Source: an uncultured Prevotellaceae bacterium (GTDB lineage: Bacteria; Bacteroidota; Bacteroidia; Bacteroidales; Bacteroidaceae). Taken from it: DNA of 61,403 nucleotides. The first letter of the stretch is position 1; each line of letters starts with the position of its first letter. Shown here piece after piece: positions 27,001 to 34,617 of this stretch. The stretch lies in the NCBI GenBank assembly GCA_902780025.1, contig CACZDV010000012.1, positions 1-61,403 of the forward strand, given 5' to 3'. The notes below the pieces were generated by a model. That model was not told where the DNA came from, made no database searches, and was given only the letters and a program-made list of their open reading frames with translations. The translations under genes and the position numbers were made by a program.

Positions 27001-29802
27001 TTATTTAGTTAGAGCTTCTTCCACGATATCAGTCCATTTTCTCATGGTTTCGTACTTCAGCACACCGTCAATCTGGTGTACCACGACATCGCTGGCCATG
27101 AACAGACGGGCAGCAGTGCCCGTGCCCTCAAACCAGTACTCACGGCAAATTAGATTGTAGAGTCCTCCAGTCTTCACCACATGGCAGGAGTTGTTCAGCG
27201 CATCGGTCACCGTCATGTTGGCAGCATCATAGTCAACCGTAATCGGATAGAACTTACCTGTCTCCAGATTGCGCTTCATGCTCTCATAGTTACCGTCGGA
27301 ACCTGCTTCATGTGCCATACCAATAGCTAACGAGCGGTCTTGCACGTGATAGCGAACGAAGTCAGAAACAATAGTAGTCATCGCGGCGGCCACCTTCTTA
27401 CGCACGTCTAATGAGTCAGCGGAACTCCTGGCACTGGTCAGTTTATACCAGCCCTTAGCATCACAGATGCTGTCGAGCACAGGGTCAGCACCCGTCTTCG
27501 GGTCATAGTCGCCACGGTCTAGCTCTGCATCAGTGGGCAGGTAGCCATTGTCCTGCAGATTCTGAATAGCCGCATTGGTGGGGACATAGACCGTGTAGTT
27601 ATAGTTATCAAGCAAGCGCAGGTTCTTGTTGCCTACTTTAGCCATACCTGCATTATACTTGTTGCTCAGCTTCTGAGACAGCAAGTTGTTATAGTCGTTT
27701 TCGAGAATGGTCAGGAATGAAGAGAACTCAGGATGGGCTTGCAGCGTCGTGTAAACCGTATTCTGAGCGCCCATCGGTACTTGTGAGTACACCGTATAAG
27801 ACTTACCGTTGTCCTTCACATATTCTCCTGTTGCCATGATATCGCGGTTGTGCTCCATCTGCCAGCCTCCCTGGAAGGCCAGGGTACCGTCCACGATGGA
27901 AGCCTTGACGATGCTACCGCCCTTGGTCTTGAAGTAGTGATAGCCTTCACGGATATAGTCCTCCACCGTCTTACTCTGGTCGGGGATAACGATGATCAAC
28001 TGATCCATCATGCTATCAAACAGTTTGTTGATTACATTGGAGTTAACGTTCGACTGTGTTTTCTTGTCCTTGGTGATTTCACCGTCGGCCGATACAAAAC
28101 TGGCGTAGCGGTCGGCCTTAATCTGCTTGGTCGTGTTATCATAGCTGATCTCAATGATATCGGGGGTTTCCACCTTCTCACCATTCTCATCCTCTGTGCT
28201 ATTGCCGTAGGAGCTGGGATCCAGATAGTACAGCATGGCATTGTTATGCGGCAGTATCAGTGCATACTTCGAGTCCATAGAAAGCAGGTAGGGCTTGAAG
28301 TTACGGTTATCAATCACATAATAGATGATGTTCATATCAGAGGCATGAGCCAGGGCGGGATAAGCCACTGACGAGAACAAAGCCGGTGTAAACACCTTGT
28401 TTGTCTTGTAGATCACGCCGTTACAACCCATGTAGCAGCCCACAACATCCTCCTTCTTGATGCCGAGAGGCTCCTTGGCATCGTTCAGCACGCTTTCGAA
28501 CTTGGAAGGTACATAGCTGGAGAAACGGCTCAGCATGTTCACGTTGATCAACTCAGCGATGATGTTGGTGGGCACAGAATCGAGTTCTATATATTCGTCC
28601 TGTAGTTCCCTGCCGCTACCGTTCCACCATTCATCCATAGCCTGGTCGGTAGGTACAATCATCATGCCGGCGTCTTCGTGCATGTCGATTTCAGTGCTGT
28701 TCAGGATATACTGGTTCCAACCTGGGTCATACGCCAATAGCTCCGTAGCATCGACAGGATTGCCGTCGGGGTCATAAATCTTAGTGCTAGGATAGTTTGC
28801 CACCTCTCTGGTGCCACCCGAAGCCGACCATCTCCACATGTTCTTGCTGAGGTAGCGCAGTACGAAGAGGGAGTCGTTCTTACCGAAAGTATTGTTGTAG
28901 CGCTTAGACAGCTCATCATAATAATAAGGTGCAGAGAAACGGTCGAGCAGACGACTCCAGATCTGGGTGTTCGGATCCTTCTTAATCAGCTCAGCCATAT
29001 TGGGGCTGTACTCGATGACATTCTCCACCTTCTGGATATAACCGTTCTTACAGGTGACATCGTAGTCTATCTTCTTGCGACTGGGATCGCCAGAGTTCAC
29101 GACCTTCACGCCATTGACCCAAGCCTCGTTGATGCTGGTGGCACGACCGTTGGTCAGCACGTTCAGGTCCTCTACCGTAATCTTGTTGTTCTGCAGGTAG
29201 GCAGGCAGGAAGTGGATCATCGGTGCCTCCGTGGCATCTTTCAGGATGGGCATACCGTGACCACGCTGACGGAACTTTTCCCAGTACTTGGTCTCGGGCA
29301 TTTCCGAAACAGGCATCACATACACCGAGTCGAAGTAAGACGAAGAAGTCTCACGACGCATGGTGCGTCCCCACTCAGGTGTTGCGGCATCGCCTTCAGC
29401 CTTCTTGTTCGACATCAGCTCCAGCAGGTAGGCATTGCTGATCATGGAGTTCTTCAGCAACAGCTTCTTCTGCGGGGTGTTGAGGTCTTCATACCTGCTG
29501 ACGCCCCATCCGTTCTTCTTGAACCAAACGTCGTAGGCGCTGTCGGAGGCCACGAACAATGTACGTGAACCCGTGTGACTCAGCACTTCTTTCTCACCAA
29601 GGTCGTCGATCAGGCGTAGGGTGTACTTATAGTTACCCTCATCCTCCAATCGCTCATAGATGGAGTTGCCCAGCCACGAAGGCTGCCCCGTGAGGATCAG
29701 GTCGTCGTCCTTACACGACTGTAGTGACCAGACGCTCATGAGCAAGCCGCAGGTGAGCAGGGTCACTCGCCGTCCTTGTCTAACGATTTGTCTTTGTTTC
29801 AT
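27001..29802 (-). CDS. Multi-FAS1 domain lipoprotein A
   Basis: A 933-residue lipoprotein with lipobox SLQSC (Cys30). Up to four FAS1-like units are visible: about 45-280 (YTLRLIDDLGEKEVLSHTGS, TLFVASDSAYDVWF), about 285-470 (GMMIVPTDQAMDEWW), a degenerate third at about 480-650, and a clear C-terminal one at about 670-920 (PEFSSFLTILENDYNNLLSQ, YTVYVPTNAAIQNL, DFVRYHVQD, ending VVVHQIDGVLKYE). It is the first gene of the seven-gene operon, ahead of the pair-A SusC gene by 18 bp. A surface adhesion or ligand-presenting role is inferred from the FAS1 family. No substrate is evident. Confidence 0.85.
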   Translation of the reverse strand: MKQRQIVRQGRRVTLLTCGLLMSVWSLQSCKDDDLILTGQPSWLGNSIYERLEDEGNYKYTLRLIDDLGEKEVLSHTGSRTLFVASDSAYDVWFKKNGWGVSRYEDLNTPQKKLLLKNSMISNAYLLELMSNKKAEGDAATPEWGRTMRRETSSSYFDSVYVMPVSEMPETKYWEKFRQRGHGMPILKDATEAPMIHFLPAYLQNNKITVEDLNVLTNGRATSINEAWVNGVKVVNSGDPSRKKIDYDVTCKNGYIQKVENVIEYSPNMAELIKKDPNTQIWSRLLDRFSAPYYYDELSKRYNNTFGKNDSLFVLRYLSKNMWRWSASGGTREVANYPSTKIYDPDGNPVDATELLAYDPGWNQYILNSTEIDMHEDAGMMIVPTDQAMDEWWNGSGRELQDEYIELDSVPTNIIAELINVNMLSRFSSYVPSKFESVLNDAKEPLGIKKEDVVGCYMGCNGVIYKTNKVFTPALFSSVAYPALAHASDMNIIYYVIDNRNFKPYLLSMDSKYALILPHNNAMLYYLDPSSYGNSTEDENGEKVETPDIIEISYDNTTKQIKADRYASFVSADGEITKDKKTQSNVNSNVINKLFDSMMDQLIIVIPDQSKTVEDYIREGYHYFKTKGGSIVKASIVDGTLAFQGGWQMEHNRDIMATGEYVKDNGKSYTVYSQVPMGAQNTVYTTLQAHPEFSSFLTILENDYNNLLSQKLSNKYNAGMAKVGNKNLRLLDNYNYTVYVPTNAAIQNLQDNGYLPTDAELDRGDYDPKTGADPVLDSICDAKGWYKLTSARSSADSLDVRKKVAAAMTTIVSDFVRYHVQDRSLAIGMAHEAGSDGNYESMKRNLETGKFYPITVDYDAANMTVTDALNNSCHVVKTGGLYNLICREYWFEGTGTAARLFMASDVVVHQIDGVLKYETMRKWTDIVEEALTK

Positions 29803-29966
29803 ACATTTAGGTTTTATTATTATTGTTATATATATATTGTTTCTTACTTATGGTTTCTTATTTGGTGTCAGACTGCGTCAGCCGCTGTCCGAATGGTTGT
29901 CATCGTGCCTTCAATAGTATCTATATATATAATAAGGTGTAAACAAAGAAAAAGAAAGGAACCGGA

Positions 29967-29985
29967 GACGGGCTTTTTGCCCGTC
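29967..29985 (-). terminator. Terminator of the 1369-residue protein gene
   Basis: A perfect 7-bp GC-rich stem, GACGGGC-TTTTT-GCCCGTC, lies about 50 bp past the minus-strand stop at 30038. It is followed on the minus strand by a T/C-rich tract (29940-29960). It separates this gene from the fasciclin operon. The 29803-29960 stretch beyond it must hold the operon's promoter, although no perfect TAnnTTTG is present (TACTATTG is the nearest). Confidence 0.7.
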
Positions 29986-30037
29986 CCCAGCCCCTTTTTG
30001 TAGACTGTCAGACTTGTATAATCTGCATTTTTCGTTT

Positions 30038-33000
30038 TTACTTGATGATCACCTTCTGCACCTTGACAGAACCGTCGCTCATCACCTTCTTCATGATGGC
30101 GATGCCCTTGCCCGGCTTGTTGATGCGTGAGCCACCTACGCTGTAGAACTCAATACGAGCGGGCTGTGCCTCCAGCGTCTCAACGAGGGTGAGGTCACCC
30201 GACGGAGTCAGCTGGCTGTTGGCGCCGCAGTAGAAGAGTTTCCAAGAGTCGCAGACTACCCAGCTGTTGGCAGGATCAACATCCTTCTTGATACCGATGC
30301 GGAGCTTACCGTCGTCACCGACCTTGGCAATCACCTTATTGGTATAGACACCCTCGTTAGCATCAATAACTTCGGGATCCATGTAAGTCTTACCGCCAAT
30401 CAACGTGTTGGGGAGGTAATACGGAGTCTGTTCACCATTGACAGTAAGAGTCTCCTCAACGATACCATCACAAGACGGATCTTCGATCAGAGCGCCCTTC
30501 ATCAGGTTAACAACAGGAGCTGCAAACGTAACGCTATCCTCACCAACTGCATAGACAAATGCCAACGTAGAGTCAGGATTCTCCTGATAGCCATTCATAG
30601 CATCCTGATTGCCAGCTGTGCGGCACCATGCGTCAACCTGTACGATATAGGTTCCCTTAGGCAGACCCTGGAGGTCCTGATACATATCGAACTTAATCTG
30701 CCAGAACTCCATAGCCTGTGCGGTTCTCTGGTCTGTTTCATTATCACCATGATTACCGGGATTACCAGGATTGGTCCAACCGTCACCATAGCTCAGGCCT
30801 GTCTCAGGATTCACGAAGTCTGGATTGACAATCACACCCGTGAAGTCAGCAGGATTCTGGTCGGTAGCGCTCTCCCAGTCAGCCGGCATGGCGAGCTTGG
30901 TCTTCATGTTGGCAATCTGCTCCAACAGTCCGGCAACCTCGTCATCACTGAAGTCGTGGTTCTCAATGCCGCTTGTGATAGTGCCAACCAGTGCCTCAGC
31001 CTCAGCCTTAGCATTGTCGTTAGCAGAAGTGTAGATAGCAGCCTGCAGACCTGTAGTCTCGTTCTCAATAGCATCCTGCAGCGTAGCGAAGAGCTGTACA
31101 GAGCTGATGATAGCAGCAGAAGCATCGTAAACGTCGGCCAGCATCTGGAACATGGTCTTACCATCGCCAGTAGCCTTAGCCTCAGCAGCCTTGTCAGCAA
31201 GACCCTTAGCGGTATCATAGACGTTCTTACCCATGGGCTTCGATACGTCGATGCTTGCCATAGCCTTATCCAAAGCGGGCTGTACATACTCTACATTGTA
31301 ACCCTGGAAGGTCAACTTGAAGTTATCCCAGATACACCACCAGTTCTCAGTGTCGTCGGTCTTCATCTTACCCTTCACACCGATACGCATGGTCTCACCT
31401 TCTTTCACCAGACCAAAGGTCTGCATCTTGTACATACCCCACTCGAAGCACTGAGCAGCAGCACCCATAGAGTTCGGATACAGGTTACCACCCTGAGTCT
31501 CAGTAGTCCAGTCTTCCACCTGAGTAAACTCATGTCCCAGGTCAGCAGCAAGCTCAGAATAAACATTGGGGAATACGTCGGTAGCATTATTCAGATAGAG
31601 GTGTACGGGAATATTAGCCTTGTCGACGTCATCAGGACGCTGGTAGCCAGTATTTTCACAACGGACAAAGCCCTGTGCCTCAATCACATAGACACCCTCG
31701 GGAACGTTATTAACCTCCTGATAGACGTCGAAGTCGTGGCTGTGCCAGCTCTCGAAGCAGTAGTTCATCTTACCCAGAGCGTTAACCATCAGGTCATAGT
31801 TACCCTGACCCAGAGGACCAGCGGTAACGTTACCAACGTCCTTCTTCACAGTCCAGTAAGGAGCCTCACCAGTCTGAGTATTGACATCACACATCTCGAA
31901 GTCGGCGTTCTTCAGGAAGCGAGTGACGTCGTCACCTTCCTTCAGACCTTCCTTAGCCTCCTTGTCAATCTGCTCGCAGAGAGCATCAATGTAAGCAATC
32001 TCAGCCTCCAACTCTTCATTGGTCAACTTGTGCTCGCCCCAAACGGTCTCATAGCCGGGGAGTTCATCATCACCAACATACTTGATGTCATTTTGGTAAT
32101 AGTCTCCAAGATCACCAGCAGATATGCAGAATTCATACTCAACTGAAGCACAGTACTTAGCGAAATTATCTTCAACCTTCTTCTTATAAGTCTTCCAAAG
32201 CTCGATATTCTTCTCAAGTGCACTCTTACCACCGGCAAGGCTGGCAACCACAGCACTCAACTCTTCTATGTTCGAAGCCTTGTGCTCAGCCTTCACAGCC
32301 TCGTTGTAGGCAGTCAGATAAGCCTCGGTATAAACCGTGCCCTCCTCAATCTCCATTTCGGTGAATTCACCAGCAGTCTGGTCCAGATAATACTGGCATG
32401 CATCGGCACCAGTACCATAATAAGTCAGCGAGAAGTCATCGAAGAACGACCAGTCACCACCAATCTGCTGAGTCTTCTTTACACCAATAGTAAGTTCACC
32501 TGTTTCATCAACTAAAACAAGCAGCTTGTTAGCATACTGATGTAAAGTTTGCATGTAGTATTCGCCTGACTTCATGGTGTTAGGTGCATAAACTGTAACA
32601 TCATTGCCCTCTTCATCCTGATAGGTCACAGCTACATCACCCACGTTCTGGCTCTCGGCCTGTACACCACTTAACACATTGGCAATCGGTGTCTCAACAG
32701 TAGTCTCACCGACAATAGCATACAACTTAGCATACTTTGAAGCATCGTCGTTGGCCAGCCAGTGACTCTCAGCATCACCGCCATAGTTACCGGAGCGGTA
32801 AAAAGCGCTCACGCCAACAGCATAGACACCAGGAGCAAGGCCTGTAATCTTCTGATAGGTATTGTAATTCTTGCTATAGTGCTCAGCACCGTCAGAAACC
32901 GTACCGCCACGTCCAAAAGCGTCACCGCTCCATCCAGTGGTAGCGTCAGCGTTGTCGAAGTGCGGGTTCTTAATAAACGAGGTCATGTCAGCGGGCTTGT

Positions 33001-34147
33001 CCAGCGTTGCGTGAGTTTTACCCCACTCTATCAAGGCAGCAGTCAAGTCGTTCGTAGCCTTCTTAATCTCATCTACAGTAGACTCGGCATTGTCAAAAAT
33101 AGCCTTATACTCAGCAGCATCGAATTCAACTAAAGTGGCCTCGTCCAGAGCCTTCTTCAAATCGGTACGTGCAGCCACCATAGAGTTGAGAGTTTCTGCA
33201 GCCTTCTTTAAGTCTGCAGCAGTAGCGTTGACATCATCAAAAACTGCCTGTGCAGCAGCAGTAGGAGCACTTACCTCAGCAGCCTTATCGATGATATCCT
33301 TCAGAGTCTTCTTGGCATCGATAATTTCGTTCAGTGTAGATGCAGCTTTGCTCAGTTCTTCTGCAGTGCTTGCAGCATTAGTATAGACAGCCGTAGCTGC
33401 CGTCACGTCGAAACCAAGAGCCTCAGCATCCTCAATAGCCTTCTTCAAACCAAGAGAGGCAATGTAGGTCTTAGCACCTTCAACATAAGCATTGTAAGCC
33501 TCTTCATCTTCCACAAAAGCTTCATACGACTCAACGGTCACAGCCTTAAAGTCAACGCTAGCGCCCTCCTTTGAAGGGTCAACATGACGCAGGATGGCGG
33601 TATAAGCGTTACGGTGGTCGCCGCTGTTAGCGGTGTTGTCCGTTAAGACATAAGTACCGTCAAATCCCAGATACATGCCAGCAAACTCAGGCTTGTCAGC
33701 GATAAGGGCTACATTCTGGAAACGGACGCAGCCGTCCACAATCTCGTATGCCCAAGAATAGTTGCCCTGAGTACCATGGTCTACCCATGAAGCGTTGCCG
33801 TCATCAGTAAAGATGTTACCAGTATTGGTCTGACGCTCGGGGTTGTTGACGTTGTAATCCCACAGTTCGTAAGATCCCTCGGGAGCATCGGACTCAGTGG
33901 CACCCTGAAGCCAAAGCTCCATACCAAAAGTTCTAAGACTGGCCATTGTGTTCCAACCATTACCACTGGCAAAGAACATCTTGGTAGCCGGATTGTAAAG
34001 GATGTAGTGAGTCTCGTCGTCCGTAAACTCCGTAAACTCCAGCCCTTGCGGCTCAGGCATTGTCCATATGCCTTCAGGAACATCCGCTTTCGCATTGTAG
34101 CCAAAGAGACACAATGCGCTCAAAACGAGTAGTTTTGCAATTCTCAT
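30038..34147 (-). CDS. Very large secreted multi-domain protein, sorting-like C-terminus
   Basis: A 1369-residue protein with a signal peptide (ending GYNAKA). The N-terminal domain (about 25-210) is rich in Trp/Tyr/Gly (HYILYNPATKMFFASGNGWN). Helical Ala/Glu/Lys-rich repeats follow at about 225-385 (repeated DAKKTLKDIIDKAAE-like units). Then come at least three beta-sandwich-like units, each opening with an FxKNxxF/D-N motif (FIKNPHFDNADATTGW, FLKNADFEMCDVNT, VIVNPDFVNPETGLSYGDGW) and continuing with a GLAPGVYAV/VPEGVYVI/LPKGTYIV strand. The C-terminus (VGGSRINKPGKGI...VQKVIIK) resembles a type-A sorting domain. No catalytic motif is seen. It is probably an adhesin or glycan-binding surface protein, related to that at 8553-11345. 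Confidence 0.75.
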   Translation of the reverse strand: MRIAKLLVLSALCLFGYNAKADVPEGIWTMPEPQGLEFTEFTDDETHYILYNPATKMFFASGNGWNTMASLRTFGMELWLQGATESDAPEGSYELWDYNVNNPERQTNTGNIFTDDGNASWVDHGTQGNYSWAYEIVDGCVRFQNVALIADKPEFAGMYLGFDGTYVLTDNTANSGDHRNAYTAILRHVDPSKEGASVDFKAVTVESYEAFVEDEEAYNAYVEGAKTYIASLGLKKAIEDAEALGFDVTAATAVYTNAASTAEELSKAASTLNEIIDAKKTLKDIIDKAAEVSAPTAAAQAVFDDVNATAADLKKAAETLNSMVAARTDLKKALDEATLVEFDAAEYKAIFDNAESTVDEIKKATNDLTAALIEWGKTHATLDKPADMTSFIKNPHFDNADATTGWSGDAFGRGGTVSDGAEHYSKNYNTYQKITGLAPGVYAVGVSAFYRSGNYGGDAESHWLANDDASKYAKLYAIVGETTVETPIANVLSGVQAESQNVGDVAVTYQDEEGNDVTVYAPNTMKSGEYYMQTLHQYANKLLVLVDETGELTIGVKKTQQIGGDWSFFDDFSLTYYGTGADACQYYLDQTAGEFTEMEIEEGTVYTEAYLTAYNEAVKAEHKASNIEELSAVVASLAGGKSALEKNIELWKTYKKKVEDNFAKYCASVEYEFCISAGDLGDYYQNDIKYVGDDELPGYETVWGEHKLTNEELEAEIAYIDALCEQIDKEAKEGLKEGDDVTRFLKNADFEMCDVNTQTGEAPYWTVKKDVGNVTAGPLGQGNYDLMVNALGKMNYCFESWHSHDFDVYQEVNNVPEGVYVIEAQGFVRCENTGYQRPDDVDKANIPVHLYLNNATDVFPNVYSELAADLGHEFTQVEDWTTETQGGNLYPNSMGAAAQCFEWGMYKMQTFGLVKEGETMRIGVKGKMKTDDTENWWCIWDNFKLTFQGYNVEYVQPALDKAMASIDVSKPMGKNVYDTAKGLADKAAEAKATGDGKTMFQMLADVYDASAAIISSVQLFATLQDAIENETTGLQAAIYTSANDNAKAEAEALVGTITSGIENHDFSDDEVAGLLEQIANMKTKLAMPADWESATDQNPADFTGVIVNPDFVNPETGLSYGDGWTNPGNPGNHGDNETDQRTAQAMEFWQIKFDMYQDLQGLPKGTYIVQVDAWCRTAGNQDAMNGYQENPDSTLAFVYAVGEDSVTFAAPVVNLMKGALIEDPSCDGIVEETLTVNGEQTPYYLPNTLIGGKTYMDPEVIDANEGVYTNKVIAKVGDDGKLRIGIKKDVDPANSWVVCDSWKLFYCGANSQLTPSGDLTLVETLEAQPARIEFYSVGGSRINKPGKGIAIMKKVMSDGSVKVQKVIIK

Positions 34148-34402
34148 AAGCTTTAAGTTTTTAGATAATAAATAGTATTTAAAAAATAACGTTATTGCAT
34201 CCTCAGACTATGGTTTTTTAACCATAACTTCAGATTATGGTGCAAAGTTAATAATTATTTTCGTAACGAAAGAAAAAAATAACAAAAAAATTTAGTATAA
34301 GTGTCATTTTAACAATTAACACCCGCCGTCGCTTGCGGAACGCAATAAATAATTTGTGATATTTAAGCAAAAAGGATGACAGGAGGGTGACAGGTCGCAC
34401 AG
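34148..34402 (-). promoter_or_regulatory. Promoter and leader of the 1369-residue protein gene
   Basis: On the minus strand, TAACTTTG (34250-34243) is a perfect -7 box. The roughly 95-nt leader contains a perfect 7-bp hairpin, TATGGTT-TTTT-AACCATA (34209-34226). Upstream (34251-34402) the DNA is AT-rich with A-runs; I see no gene. Together with the element at 34403-34617 this explains the 463-bp gap. Confidence 0.65.
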
Positions 34403-34617
34403 GCTTTAGTGCCACCTAACTCAGGTATATAAACCACATAAGGGAAAGCCTTGTTGCGAGATGCCAGTAAATTCTCGAGAGAATTTCGGAGAAAGGTGGC
34501 GGGTAGCGATGACTTAGGTGCCACCTAACGCGTAAATTCTCTCGAGAATTTCTTTGCTTCCTTATAACCTACTCATTGCAAGCCGCCGGCCTCGATTGAG
34601 TTTGGTGGCACTAAAGC
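34403..34617. mobile_element. MITE-like element with 20-bp terminal inverted repeats
   Basis: This 215-bp stretch is bounded by 20-bp inverted repeats, GCTTTAGTGCCACCTAACTC (34403-34422) and its complement at 34598-34617, with one mismatch. Inside are further GGTGGC/GTGCCACC copies (34495-34500, 34519-34526) and two 18-bp palindromes (34469-34486 and 34534-34551), each built from AAATTCTC/GAGAATTT with a 2-bp centre. It has no coding capacity. The right terminal repeat overlaps the last codon and stop codon of the neopullulanase gene. AG occurs on both flanks, too short to be a convincing target duplication. A transposase is not present nearby. Confidence 0.55.

Noticed and set aside
30749-32146. 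Long antisense open frame (465 codons) inside the 1369-residue protein gene
   Set aside because: The sense frame has a signal peptide, repeats and a C-terminal sorting-like end; the antisense product is a low-complexity Leu/Ser/Val/Ile-rich shadow.
34301-34322. Weak dyad GTGT...ACAC centred 61.5 bp upstream of the -7 box of the 1369-residue protein gene
   Set aside because: Only 7 of 11 positions pair and there is no similarity to GCAAACGTTTGC, so the matching distance is probably chance.
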